From: Helianthus annuus
Lineage: Eukaryota > Streptophyta > Magnoliopsida > Asterales > Asteraceae
Assembly (NCBI RefSeq): GCF_002127325.2
Contig: NC_035441.2
Span: 50,100,663 to 50,164,662 of the forward strand
Direction of reading: 5' to 3'
Length of the DNA stretch: 64,000 bases
Shown: one piece after another, positions 42,991 through 54,413 of the stretch
Layout of the letters: the number at the start of each line of letters is the position of its first letter
How positions within the stretch are numbered: the stretch's first letter is position 1
Notes under the pieces: model-generated
The model's input: only the letters and a program-made list of their open reading frames with translations
Told to the model about the DNA's origin: nothing
The model's database searches: none
Made by a program: the position numbers and the translations under genes

Positions 42991-43950
42991 ATCAGACCTA
43001 GCTTATCTCCATGGGGAGCACCAATCTTGTTTGTCAAGAAGAAAGATGGGTCGATGCGTTTATGCATCGATTACCGTGAGCTTAATAAGGTCACTATCAA
43101 GAATAGGTATCCTTTACCCAGGATCGACGATCTGTTCGATCAGCTTCAAGGAGCAAGCTACTTTTCCAAGATTGATCTGAGGTTAGGCTATCATCAGTTG
43201 AAGGTTAAATATGAAGATGTACACAAAACGGCATTTAGGACTCGTTATGGTCATTACGAGTTCCTAGTGATGCCTTTTGGGCTCACTAATGTACCTGCCG
43301 CATTCATGGATCTCATGAATCGCGTCTGCAAGCCTTATCTGGATAAATTTGTCATCGTCTTCATCGATGACATCCTCATCTACTCGAAGAGCCAAGCTGA
43401 CCACGAGAAGCATCTCCGTTGCATTCTGAAACTGCTTCATCAGGAAAAGCTCTATGCCAAATTCTCAAAGTGTGAATTCTGGCTTCTTGAAGTCCAATTC
43501 CTAGGACATGTTGTTAGTGAGCATGGTATCCAAGTAGATCCCGCTAAGATTGAAGCTATCATGAACTGGCAAGAGCCGAAGACGCCTACGGAGATTCGCA
43601 GTTTCCTAGGATTGGCAGGATACTACAGACGCTTTATTGAAAACTTCGCAATAATTGCAGCACCCCTGACTCTTCTCACTCGCAAGAATAGCAAGTTTGA
43701 TTAGGGGCCTAAGCAGCAAGAATCCTTTGATATTTTGAAGCAGAAGTTGAGCAACGCTCCAATACTGACTTTGCCTGAAGAGATTGAAGAGTTTGTTGTG
43801 TATTGTGATGCATCACACACCGGGATGGGGTGTGTGCTTATGCAAAAAGGCAAGGTCATTGCCTATGCTTCATGACAGTTGAAAGTGCACGAAAAGAACT
43901 ACACCACCCATGACTTGGAGCTGGGTGCCGTTGTAAAACTGTGGAGGTAT
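42991..43950 (+). pseudogene. Element C reverse transcriptase and start of RNase H
   Basis: RT from KGFIRPS and [14 protein letters not shown] through [22 protein letters not shown] and catalytic FIDDIL to [18 protein letters not shown] at 43702 replaces a Trp codon; RNase H follows in the same frame ([17 protein letters not shown]), TGA at 43873 replaces an Arg codon, and a small in-frame deletion removes three residues after ELGAVV near 43932. Confidence 0.92.
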
Positions 43951-45388
43951 TATCTGTATGGAACTAAGTGTGTGATCTATTCTGATCACAAAAGCCTTCA
44001 GCATCTGTTCAATCAGAAGGATTTAAATATGAGGTAGCAACGTTGGATGGAAACTTTGAATGATTATGACTGTGAAATAAGATACCATCCAAGCAAGGCA
44101 AATGTAGTCGCTGATGCCTTAAGTAGAAAGGAAAGAGTGAAGCCTATAAGAATCAATGCCAAGAGCATTAAGATAAAGAACAGTTTGAATGAAAGGTTGT
44201 TAGCTGCACAGAAGGAAGTTGTGTTGGAAGCTAACTATCCTAATGAAAAGCTAGGAGTAACTGAAGAACAGTTATCCTATGGCAAGGACGGAATCCTGAG
44301 ATTAAATGGAAGAATATGGGTTCCTGTTTATGGAGGACTTCGGGATGTCATCCTTCAGGAAGCCCACAGTTCCAAATATTCCGTTCATCCTGGAGCTGAT
44401 AAGATGTACCAGGATTTGAAGGCAAACTATTGGTGGATAGGCTTGAAGAAGTCTATAGCTGCTTACGTAGCTAAATGTCTGACGTGTGCACAAGTCAAAG
44501 CTGAACATCAGAAGCCGTCAGGTTTGCTACAACAGCCTGAAATTCCCACTTGGAAATGGGAAATGGTGATGATGGATTTCATCACCAAGTTGCCAAAGAC
44601 AAAGAAAGGAAATGATACTATATGGGTGATAGTAGATAGACTGACTAAGTCAGCACATTTCCTACCCATTAAGGAAACTTATAATTCTGACATGTTAGCC
44701 CAATTGTATGTTGATAAGATTGCATCTCTGCATGGAGTACCAGTGGCTATTATCTCTGACAGAAATACCAGATACACGTCGCACTTTTGGAAAAGTTTCC
44801 AACAGTCTTTGGGAATGCGCTTAAACTTCAGTACGGCTTACCATCCTCAGACGGACGGGCAGAGTGAACGTACCATTCAAACTCTGGAAGACATGCTACG
44901 TGCATGTGTGATTGATTTAGGTGGTAGTTGGGATAAGCATCTGCCATTGGTCGAGTTCTCCTACAATAATAGCTACCATACCAGCATTCAGGCTGCGCCT
45001 TTTGAAGCATTATATGGTAGGAAATGCAGAACGCCTATTTGTTGGGCAGAAGTAGGAGAGGCTCAGTTATCAGGCCCTAACCTAGTCTTTGAAATGACGG
45101 ACAAGATTGTCCATATTCGTGATCGCCTGAAAGCTGCCAGGGATAGGCAGAAAAGTTATGCGGATAAAAGGCGAAAACCTCTGAAGTTTGAGGTTGGTGA
45201 TAAAGTTCTGCTTAAGGTATCATCCTAGAAAGGGGTGATGCGATTCGGTAGGAAAGGTAAGTTAAGCCCAAGATATATAGGACCATTCGAGATCATCGAA
45301 TGTGTAGGAACAGTGGCTTATAAGTTAAACTTACCTGAAGAGCTCAGTGGTATTCACAATGTATTCCACGTCTGCAATCTGAAGATAT
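43951..45388 (+). pseudogene. Element C RNase H end and integrase, truncated at the deletion
   Basis: RNase [21 protein letters not shown] at 44036, then [16 protein letters not shown]. Integrase: [38 protein letters not shown] and [10 protein letters not shown]. The Asp right after the catalytic one in SDRD is Asn here. TAG at 45226 replaces a Trp in KVSSW; the frame goes on to RYIGPFEIIECVGTVAYKL and FHVCNLK, where sequence jumps into LTR. The chromodomain region is missing. Confidence 0.92.
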
Positions 45389-45400
45389 GTTACTGATGTC
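45380..45400. other. Deletion junction: integrase fused to mid-LTR in element C
   Basis: Left of ~45388 matches element A pol at ~21248; right of it matches the C 5' LTR from ~37460. The pol end, polypurine tract and first ~2.37 kb of the 3' LTR are lost. Short similar words (AGA(A/T)ATG..TTA..TGATG) at the join suggest microhomology repair. Confidence 0.88.
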
Positions 45401-46600
45401 ACAACATATTTAGTGCATATTAACTCAGGGAACTTGTATATGATTCATATGGTTACTCGTTACGCACTTTCCGCACTCGGATCGGCTTATGTAACTAGTT
45501 TACATACATTAGCCGAAACGGGTAAAACCACATCATTATTGTCTCAAAATCCAGAATGTGTTTAAGTTACCCATATTAAACAAGCATGCAAGCTTGTCGG
45601 GTCAAAACCACATTCTTAGCCGGTCTTTGCTTTATTATGCGTTTGAACCGTATCTTTCTTTAAAACTAACCGGTCTAAGCTTAGGCTAAAATAAAGACCC
45701 GTTAGGATTCTACTAGGTTATTATAAACTTTTGTTCCAGAATAGGAGATCCAGTAAAAGCTAGTTGCACTTGCTTATTGTGACTATACTTGCTCAGGTAA
45801 ATACTTTTAACTTATTTTCCCTATACGGGCTTGGGGTACGGTATATAAAATACCGCTTGGTCGGGCATTGAATCTTTAATCAGATGTAGGTTAAATCATT
45901 GAAATGACCCGTTAAAATTGTTTTGTTTGCTTAAAGCCTTTGGGGGGTTAATGACCATGTCCCGGATATCTTTGGCATCATTTTACGAAATGGCCACGAC
46001 CTAAGCATGCGGGTGTAGGCGTACACCCGTTGTGCATAAATATTAAGGTATAACTGCCGGTTTCGGGTTAAACCGCTGTGGGATTATATCATGTGGTGTG
46101 TCTATTGATCTTTAACCCGGTGTAGACCCGGGCTACTGGATGCATAAGAAACATGTAAACCTTTTACAAGTTTATATTCAAATAATTATCCCAAGTTATA
46201 AAAATCTTTTTGTGCCATGTGCATTCAAATCAATTTTAAACCTTTTTAAAATGAGTCAGTTAAATTGTATTTACCAGTGTAAACTGACGTATTTTCTCAA
46301 AAAGGTTAAGTGCAGGTACTACGCGTAATAGGCTGGCCTCTTCTTAGCATCATTTAGAGTCTCGCAAGCTTGGATGCAATTAATCTGTTGAACAAGTTTC
46401 CTTTTTCTTTTGATCCGCCTGTGGATCTGTTTCAACTACTTTGTGATACTCAATATTACAATTTTATTTGGTTGAAATAAATGTATCTTTTGCTTCCGCA
46501 GTGCATTTATATATTGTGTTGTTTGACTATGACGATATCAACTACGTCACGATACCCCCACCGGGCCCACCGGTGACATGTGGAAAATAGGGGTGTGACA
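45389..46600 (+). repeat. Truncated 3' LTR of element C
   Basis: Matches 37460-38642 with few differences and an additional ~30 bases near 46111-46141. Ends GGGGTGTGACA, followed by CCACC. Confidence 0.93.
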
Positions 46601-46605
46601 CCACC
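46601..46605. repeat. Target site duplication CCACC (right) of element C
   Basis: Matches 35079-35083. Confidence 0.85.
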
Positions 46606-46606
46606 A

Positions 46607-46778
46607 CCATTAACCCACCACCACATCGATTCTCTGTCTCCTACCATCTCCATCAACACAGCACCACCACAATGAACTAATGAATTGATCTCCCATTAAC
46701 CCACCACCACATCGATTCTCTGTCTCCTACCATCTCCATCAACACACCACCACCACAATGAACTGATGAAGTGATCTC
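46607..46778. repeat. 86-bp tandem duplication inside the MULE
   Basis: CCATTAACCCACCACCACATC-type unit at 46607-46692 repeated at 46693-46778 with a few changes. Element C landed at the edge of the first unit. Confidence 0.8.
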
Positions 46779-47845
46779 AAATTGAAGTAATAGTGATAAT
46801 CAAATTAGGAAGAAAGAAGATGTGATTCTATTGATTTGCGGGAAAGGTTACACTAAGAAATCAAATCAAACAACATAGAAAATGCGATTTATGAATCCTC
46901 ATTATCTCTTCCAACACTTCATCCACTGATTTTGCCCCCAAATCCATTGTTTCACAAACCCTAATTTCAAAATTCATCAAAATAAATATAAAACAAAAAT
47001 TATCGAAAATATTTATAAAAAAAAACAGCAATTAGAACTAAAAAAAAGTAAAATTTAATGTAATGACTTACAGAGAAAAACAAAATACAGCAAATTTGTT
47101 AATAGCACTTGAGAAAAACGTTGAAACGACAGATCCTGAAGCAACGGGTGCCACCGTCTCCACCGTCACTAGTCACCACCCCCACCGGAACCCTAACCCC
47201 AACCACCCCATCCACCATCACAACCCCCACCGGAACCCTAAGCCCAACCACCGCCATTAAAACCCACCACCCCATCCACCATCACAACCCCCAACCGTCT
47301 CCATCATCACCACCTTCACCGAAACCCTAATCCCAGACAACCTAAATCACCGACCACCACATCCACCATCATAACCCGCCACCGTCAACCGCTCAACTTG
47401 ATAGAGAGAGAGAGAGAGAGAGAAAATAGATAGGATCAAAACTTTATAGATCAAAGAGATTAGAGTGATTTACCGTCGAATTGAAGAAATCTTCGGTGAA
47501 GATGGAGGAGCAGAGCAACGATTTATGGTTTAGTTGGCGTTGATTTGAAGATTCTTGCTGATATAGTTTGGTGCAGAAGTAGAGCTGGAAGAAGAATATG
47601 CACACCCTTCTTCAAGAATGGTTATTGATGATTATTATTTCTGGTGATTTTTTTATGAATATGTAGAATAGTTTTTATGAGAGAAGAGTAATGTTGATGT
47701 TAATGGTGATTCATGATTGTGAAGTTTTCTGCAATAAGTGAGAGAAGAGTAAGTTGTGTAAAATTATTTTTTATAAACTAGTCCCTGCATGTATGTTATT
47801 TTACAGAATAGCCCTGAAGATATAAAATGACAAGAATGCCCTCAT
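46779..47845. other. Interior of the MULE, low complexity
   Basis: Contains Pro/His-coding CCACC-rich repeats (47160-47340, ~47-base units), a (GA)n microsatellite (47403-47422) and otherwise unique sequence. ORFs such as 47063-47260 are translations of repeats. It might be captured gene 5' sequence, but nothing identifies a donor. Confidence 0.45.
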
Positions 47846-48013
47846 GTGCAAGGCACATGACCAAATTTAACCAAAAAATCTAACTGGGTTGGGCCTAAAG
47901 GACATAACATGCAAGATTTTAGAACATTAAGTACAAAACTTGTCAACTTTTGCGCTAAAGGACAGCGCCTTCAATTTGATGTAAACGCAAAGGACAAAAC
48001 TTGTAATTTACTA
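47846..48013 (-). repeat. Right terminal inverted repeat of the MULE
   Basis: Inverted match to 34843-35010; followed by TTTGTTAAA. Confidence 0.88.
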
Positions 48014-48022
48014 TTTGTTAAA

Positions 48023-48187
48023 AGATATTAGGGAAATGAGCTTAGAAAATGATTGTCAAAATTTTAACCTTGATTTAAAATTTCAAGAACTAGAGGATAA
48101 ATGCAATAAGTAAGTTCAACTTAAAGGTCTTGCTCGGAAACTAGAAAGAAAATTAGAAAATTTTGAATAACCTACAAATGTTTCAGA
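48023..48187 (+). pseudogene. Degraded copia host H, middle piece
   Basis: A coiled-coil-like weak frame (LKFQELEDKCNK, LARKLERKLENFE) between the MULE and the second hAT MITE, consistent with the helical part of copia gag. Carries stops. Confidence 0.45.
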
Positions 48188-48694
48188 CAATGTCTTTGCA
48201 ACTGGATTGGACCGGCCAGTTGAACCGATCAGACCGGAAATCGGACATGTCATCGGTCTAAGTTGTGCACATCTTGGCTGTTTTCGTTTGGGCCAGCCGG
48301 TTTGTGCGAGCGATAGTTGAACCAGCGGCTGGTAACCACTGATCGGGCCAGAAATCTTGATTTCTTTTCATCTTATTGCAAAATACCCATAAGGATAACT
48401 CAAATCAGAGTTTCGTTTGCAATGTAAATAAATGAATTGTGGCTATTTTATTTTAATGTATTTAATGTGTTATATATTTACATACTCTATGTAAACAAAC
48501 TCTAGTGTTATTTTTGTTATTTTTATTTTTTGGGATAAGTAATATGGAGCTATATATTAAATACTTCTAGTATATATAATTTATAATGTCATCCGGTTAT
48601 TAATTCTGGCCGAAATGGTTGGACTGGTCTAACTAGTGAACTAGTAAGGCTTCCGGTTCGTTATCTGACCCGATCTGAAAACATTGGTTTTAGA
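48180..48694. mobile_element. hAT-type MITE 2 (48188-48686) with 8-bp duplication
   Basis: Ends CAATGTCTTTGCAACTGG and an inverted CAATGTTTT...; flanks GTTTCAGA (48180-48187) and GTTTTAGA (48687-48694) match at 7 of 8. Interior has CCGGTT/AACCGG words like MITE 1. 499 bp, non-coding. Confidence 0.75.
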
Positions 48695-49500
48695 TCATCT
48701 TTTAAAATCTCAAAAACCTAAGAGTCGTATTGGGGATTTGGGATACATCTTAGTTGCACCTCATTTTAATGGAAACTATACCTCAACGCCTGTTGAGGAT
48801 GAGGTGACTACTTTTGTTCCAAAAACACCAAGGGTTGTGAATCCAATATTTTTTAATGATACTGAAAAATCTAACAGTTTTAGGTCTTGTGAAGTATTTA
48901 TTCATTTAGACATGTGTGAGGGGAAATGAGATAAGAAGAAAGATTGTGTTGAAATGATTGAAACATACATTGTAACAAATGAAAACAATGAGGCTTTTCA
49001 AAAAGGAAAACCTAGTGCTGATGCTAATGAGCAAATTCGAAAGAGTTTTTTTTTTAAATACCGAAATTCCTTATACAATTATACTTCGATTATAAACTAT
49101 AATTCATAATGTTTTGAAGTGTGTAAAAAACATTGAATTTCCTCAAGGTAAAAAACCACATGCAAGACAATGAATCAAAAACCACCCAACCTAAGCAAAA
49201 GAATCAAAAAAAATTTGAGAAGATTCCTTCTGTCAAAGGCAGAATGTGAAATGAGGGAAATTAAAAGAATCAAATTATATGAGCTCTCAGTTGTATGCAC
49301 CATTATATAGTTGAACTTTTTAAATTATCTTTCTAAGGAAATGTTTCTTGTTGTGTATCTACTAAACCTAGTCTTAAAAATAAAGTTTGTCTCGAATGTG
49401 GAAACGAGGGTCATTTAGCAACACAATGATTTGAGCGGAAAAAGAATATCCAAGGACACAATAAGAAAAAGCCAAACGAAAGCATTAACTAGGGAATAAA
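48695..49500 (+). pseudogene. Degraded copia host H, gag spacer and zinc knuckle
   Basis: Frame with HLLKSQKPKSRIGDLGY, FNGNYTSTPVEDE and FVPKTPRVVNPIFF, many stops, then near 49387-49430 a CCHC knuckle VCLECGNEGHLATQ whose last Cys is now TGA. Further on, TTMNWVPLSD (near 49873) resembles the run-up to copia protease. This is an old Ty1/copia copy with the long coiled-coil gag seen better in E2. No RT or integrase recognised. Confidence 0.6.
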
Positions 49501-51083
49501 AGATGCATCAAGATCACATCATGTGATGTATTGGTGATCAGAATCATAAATAAAATTGAAGAAAGCGTCAAGAACAAAGAACTTGAGCACAAAAGATTTT
49601 CAGATGAACAACGGTTCATAGGGGTTTCATTGTTTCTATTGTTCAAAAGTCTCAAAAACCTTCATGTGTTAACAAAAACAAGTGTCTAGTTTATTTGCTT
49701 CAAGTTTTAAAAAAAATATTGTTTCAACATATATTGCTTTCAAAACAAAATGGTTTCCTCCAAATCATGTTTAGAGAGTCAAATCAAAAGTTGAAACAAT
49801 ATTCAATGAAGCAAAGACCATGAAATTAGAAGAGGTTAGATACCTTGATGCTAAAGGACGATCCAGGACCACGATGAACTGGGTTCCACTCTCTGACTAA
49901 TCATTTATCAATGAGTGCAGGACCCCGAGGAGGCTTGTTCCTAACGATAGACGGTGGTTGGACCTAGATCGCATTTGAGGATGACAATGTATAGGTTTGA
50001 TATGGTAACATATCATTTAATGTTTAAGAAAGATATTTTCTTTGCACATTACAATGATATATCTCATATATCCAAACAAATGTTTTCTCAATATCACATT
50101 TTAAACTTTTTGTTAGTTTAATGTCAGAGATCGTTATTTTGCAAATTTTTGTTTATGAAAATTGGCTCTATGAAAACAAAAATTTAGGGGGAGGAATTTC
50201 CCTAAGATAAAAAGATCTAATATCTTTGTGTGAGTTTAGGGGAGCTAGATTTTTCTTATTTGATGAAATTCAAAAATGAGTTCATGGAGTGAAAAGGAGG
50301 ACATGATGTGGCACATTAAAAACCTAAACTTACTGAAAAAACTAGCAGCTCCATTATTATCTGATGTGTCGGTAGGCTCAACATAAGATTTGCTACTTTG
50401 CTAGCTAAGTGTGTGAACGCCTCATAGGCATATGACGTTAGTGTCGTAATTTCATTTGATAGATTGCCAAGGTTCTAAGATACTATGTCTTTATGTGTGC
50501 ATGGTGGTGCTAACCTCGAACTTCAATGTTACTTTATTAAAATGCATGGTTGCGTAACCCTGCACAGATCCCTTTTCAGTCAGACTATAGTATTGCACAA
50601 CTTATAAGCTCCAATCATGTTGAATCCAATATCGAAAGATATGAAATTCATGTAGAAAAATGTGTGTTTCAGATTAATCTGAATATTGATATGATATTCT
50701 TGCACATGATACTCCGAAATGTATGCATTGTACTTTCTACATTTTATTTTGAAAAATCCAAAACTATTTTATGTATATTTTAACATAAAGTTCAGATAGT
50801 CTAAAAATACTTTTCTTTTCAAATTGTTTTTGATGTCTGCCATGTAAAACTGATAAAATGAAATATTATATATGCATTGAGGAATTTTCAAACGAAACGG
50901 GTTTATCTAAAAATGTCAATGTGTCTAATGAGACTTTCTAGAAGTTGATTATGATTGTGAGCAGGTTGTTGTTGTGAAACACATGAGGTGCACAGTTCAA
51001 GAAACTCATTATAGAGAAGAATTCAAGAAGATCACATCATACTTCACAAACCTCACAACAATTAAACATGTGTTATAGCTTTC
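49501..51083. other. Remainder of degraded host, no gene supported
   Basis: Continues weakly copia-like until about 49990. A purine-rich AATTTAGGGGGAGGA at 50182-50196 could be a relic tract. The rest is AT-rich without a recognisable product. Confidence 0.4.
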
Positions 51084-51585
51084 TGTTGGTGCATGTTTGT
51101 GACAATATCTTTTAGATTTGGGTCTTTAGATATCTTGTCATTTGTGAAACGGTAAATAGTTAGCGGATTTCGCTTTGTATTAGTCAGTAAATACTGATTA
51201 GGCCAAACCAAACCCACATTGGGGGAATGGTAGGCGAATTGGGCTTGTACAATTCGCATCACATGTGCTTTAACCTAGCTTAGGTTGCAAACTTATACTA
51301 TATAAACAAAGTTTTGCATTAGGGTTTAGGTTAATCACCATAATCACTAGAGAAAGAGTTTATAGAGAGTTAGAGAGAGAATTCACGAGAGACAAAAGTC
51401 TTGGATGAATTTGTGTGTTGTTCAGGATCTTGATTGATTGTAATCAGTTTGGTAGATAAACAATAAAGATCAGTTTGTGGTGATTTCTGTTTCTACATCT
51501 TTCTGTGATAATCTGATCTAGAGGATTCTGCACTCTAGGTTAGATAGACAATTCTATCAAGATCTATGGGATTAAGGGACCTACA
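51084..51585 (+). repeat. 5' LTR of copia element E0 (502 bp)
   Basis: Starts TGTTGGTGCATG and ends GGGACCTACA, followed by a Met-tRNA primer-binding site (51588-51599). Holds TATATAAAC (51299-51307) and an inverted repeat GCGAATTG...CAATTCGC near 51233-51256. LTR ends resemble those of E1 and E2, so the three are related. Confidence 0.85.
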
Positions 51586-51797
51586 ATTGGTATCAGAGCA
51601 TTAGGCTCTTGATTGGCTTGGTTCAGAATTGTTTGCTGCAGAAACTGAAGATTTTGGCTGTTTGGAGGCTGAAAACAGGAAGTAGAAAATGCTGTTTAGA
51701 GTTTCTGCGTTTTTAATACTGATTCTGCATTTTTGTTTTGGTTATTTTTGCAGAATTTTGGACGAATTTTGGCTGGAAAACTTAAAGACTCGAAGAT
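51586..51797 (+). other. Leader of element E0, cut by E1
   Basis: 212 bases with primer-binding site TGGTATCAGAGC at 51588-51599; the E1 LTR begins at 51798. The rest of E0 lies beyond the window. Confidence 0.75.
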
Positions 51798-52253
51798 TGT
51801 TGGTGCATCCGTCTGTCGTCTACGTCTTGTATCGAGTCTTGTATAGAATGTATTAGATCAGGGCATGAAAAACGAGATAGTGGTGTTTAGAGCTGATCCG
51901 CTTGAAATGGCATTAGGCCATGTTCAAGCGAAGTCACAAGTTTCTGATTCCGCTCGAGATGTTTAATACTGATTCCGCTCGAAACTTTGTTGTTGATTTC
52001 GCTTGAAACATGTTCAAGCGAAATCACAACATCTATATATAGGGGTCTTGGAGCGAAATCAAGTAATTAATTGTTCCGGTTTGCAACGAAGTGCTGCCGA
52101 AGTGTCGTCATGCTGTAAAAGACAATTTTATCAATCAAATCGACAGTTTAAAGTGTATTACTTGCTGAATTGACCTCAGTTTGTCTGTTTCCGCCGTTCA
52201 AACTGAGTAAAACTCTTCTGATCGACTCGTGCTGGTTTGAAAACGATCCTACA
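51798..52253 (+). repeat. 5' LTR of copia element E1 (456 bp)
   Basis: Starts TGTTGGTGCATCCGTC, ends ACGATCCTACA. Holds the hairpin at 51994-52026 just before TATATATAG (52034-52042), and further GATTCCGCTCGAAA words. Similar to the E2 LTR outside the motif region. Confidence 0.88.
51994..52026. repeat. 14-bp-arm hairpin upstream of the E1 TATA box
   Basis: TGATTTCGCTTGAA (51994-52007) and its exact inverse TTCAAGCGAAATCA (52013-52026) around ACATG. Ends 8 bases before the TATA region. Confidence 0.9.
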
Positions 52254-52255
52254 AG

Positions 52256-52267
52256 TGGTATCAGAGC
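52256..52267 (+). other. Primer-binding site of element E1
   Basis: TGGTATCAGAGC, 2 bases after the LTR. Confidence 0.9.
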
Positions 52268-52446
52268 TCAGGAAGAAGAGTTCTTACAAATTCAGCTGCG
52301 AATTCTGTTTCTACATCATTCTTTTTCGAAATTCAAAAGTTTTCATGGTTAAAATCAACTAATTTTCACATATATTGCGCGTAATCATGTTTTAAGAAAT
52401 CCTTAAAAGTTTCAAGTTTTAATTCAATCTAAATCAAGTAAAATTG

Positions 52447-52765
52447 CTATTTCGCTTCAAATTCAGCGTGAAAAGATGACGTCAGCAGCTCTTCAAGCGA
52501 AATCAGGTGCTTGATTCCGCTTGAAAAACCTATTCCGCTAGAAATATCAGTTGATTCCGCTCGAATCTGAGATTCCGCAAGGAAGTTTGGTTTTGATTCC
52601 GCTCGAACGAGTTATTTCGCTTGAAAGTAGTGTGTATTCAAGCGAAATCAAGATTTTGCTTGAACTCGGTTATTCCGCTTGAAACATTTTCTGTGATTCC
52701 GCTTCAACAGGGTGTTTCCGCTTGAATTGTGATCCCGCTTAAACTGATATTCCGCTTGAACAGTC
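52447..52765 (+). repeat. Leader array of the GATT(T/C)CGCTTGAA motif in E1
   Basis: About 15 degenerate copies of the hairpin-arm motif within ~320 bases, most in one direction and two inverted (52493-52506 and 52638-52651 approx.). They end about 30 bases before the gag ATG. Confidence 0.85.
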
Positions 52766-52794
52766 TGTTTTGAGAAATTCTTGATATCCGAAAC

Positions 52795-54413
52795 ATGGAC
52801 GAGGATTTTTATAATGCATTCGCTACCCCAGTTACCCCGATCACTATTGCACAGAACACGATGTTGGAAAACGAAACAGGGACTATGCAAAAGCCGCCTA
52901 AGCTAATGAATATCGAGGAGAATAGGGGTTGGGAAGGACGGTTTGAAAATTGGGTACAAGCTAACTATCTAGATGCTTGGGAATGTGTTGAAACTAAATA
53001 CGTGAGACCGACAAATGACGATGAAGAAGAGATTGCGATCAAAGATATGAGAGCGGATGACAAAAAGAAATATAAAAATGAGAAAATGATGCTAAGTCTA
53101 CTACAACAAGCTGTAAAAGAAGACATCATGGTCTTATTGCAACATAACGGAAGTTCTTATTCAATCTGGAAAGCTCTAAGATCAAAGTTTGTTGGTAGTC
53201 AAGAAATGATCAAAAACAAGAAATCACTTTTGAAAAAAGAGTTTGATTTGTTTCGTGGTTTGAAGAATGAGAGCACAAAACAGATCATTGAAAGATACTG
53301 CAATTTGTTGGTTAACATGAGAAGGGTGAGTATCAACAAAGATAATGAAGAGTTGGTGGAAAAATTAGCTGATGCATTGCCACATGAAACATGGGGAACA
53401 TATTTGATGATGCTCATGAACAAGAAAGGATTTAACACGCTAACTTTGAGTAAATTCATTGAAAAGTTGGAAGCTCAAGAGATGGAGCAAAGGAAGATTG
53501 TTTGAATGAAAGATTTTGATGGTGAACAAGACATTGGGCTATACTACAAAGTAGGGCTGGATGACAAAACCACAATTTTTTCTCCAAAAGTGGAAACTGC
53601 TTTCAATGCCAAGAATTCATCTGAGAGTTCTTCAAAAGGATCAAGCAGCAACACAAGTTTCTCATCATTTTCATCATTTGATCCGAATGTTTCAATGACA
53701 AGAAATGGCAAAAAGCTTCAATGCAATATTGTGTTGAATATTGAAAATGATCAGGAATATTCTGAAGAGTTAGCTAAAAGCCATATGTCTTTGTTGGGAA
53801 CTGTTCTTGAATCTTATGGTAGTTTTGTTGCAGGTCGGATCGGGAATCCAATGCTGACTAAGGAGGATTACGACCAGATCGATGCTGAAGAAATGGAGCT
53901 AATGGACATAAAACGGTGCTTGGCTAGCGTGTTGAAAAGAGCTGAGAAATTCAAGCAAATTACTGGAAGAGATGATCTTCGTGAGGCTAATGTTTCTACT
54001 TTAGGTTTTGACAAATCTAAAGTCACTTGTTTTCGATGCAGGGAAAAAGGACACTTCAATAGGGAGTGCACCAATCGTGAGGCAAGTGGAGCTCAAAATC
54101 CATTCAACAACAACAATGATTACTACCGAAAGGCCATCTACTATCAAGTTGCTCAACAACCAACTCAACATCAACATCAGGTACAAACTGCTCATGGAAG
54201 AAATGTGATCGATGATTCTTCAAAGAGAGCGTGTATGGTAAATCATGATGAAAAGAAGCCATCAACAGGATTCAACTGGGATAAGTATATACCAGCTAAT
54301 GGCAAAGCATGTGTGATTGATCAAGATGACGAAAAGTTATCTGAAGGGTTTAGCTGGGAGAATTTCACTTGGATGATTATATTCCTGATCAAGCCCCTGT
54401 TCACACAGCTTTT
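52795..54413 (+). pseudogene. Element E1 copia gag, cut by E2
   Basis: Ty1/copia-type capsid protein. ATG 52795, MDEDFYNAF; GTMQKPPKLMNIEENRGWEGRFENW (UBN2/DUF4219-like start), KMMLSLLQQAVKEDIMVLL, SIWKALRSKFVGS and LMKNKKG-like block to about residue 235. TGA at 53503-53505 (Arg position by comparison with E2), same frame continues: Ser-rich linker, GRIGNPMLTKEDYDQIDAEEMELMDI, zinc knuckle CFRCREKGHFNREC (~54033-54074), Gln/His-rich stretch, GFNWDKYIPANG repeats. A frame slip near 54370 and then the E2 LTR at 54414 end it. The protein is closely related to that of E2. Confidence 0.88.

Larger units (their letters stand above)
35084..46600 (+). mobile_element. Element C, Ty3/gypsy relative of A with an internal deletion
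   Basis: 5' LTR, primer-binding site, ORF0, hairpin array, gag-pol, then a deletion that fuses the integrase C-terminus to the middle of the 3' LTR (near 45388). End TGTGACA at 46600 and the CCACC duplication show the two outer ends are original. Organisation and proteins match element A; nucleotide similarity is clear but diverged. Multiple stops make it inactive. Confidence 0.93.
34843..48013. mobile_element. Mutator-like element with long terminal inverted repeats, hosting element C
   Basis: Left end GAGTAAATTACAAGTTTTG (34843) and right end its inverted counterpart (ending at 48013) match over about 168 bases at roughly 90 % identity by eye. Flanked by the 9-mer TTTGTTAAA on both sides (34834-34842, 48014-48022), the size expected of MULEs. 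Without element C it is about 1.65 kb and carries no transposase, so non-autonomous; interior 46606-47845 is low-complexity and could be captured host DNA. Confidence 0.9.

Noticed and set aside
47063..47330. Pro/His/Asn/Thr-rich ORFs
   Set aside because: Low-complexity CCACC repeats within the MULE; different frames look equally open.
50550..50783. 77-codon ORF in degraded sequence
   Set aside because: No recognised domain; region full of stops and of decayed retroelement.
53199..53459. Minus-strand ORFs under E1 and E2 gag (also 56888-57091, 58282-58650)
   Set aside because: Antisense shadows of copia gag.
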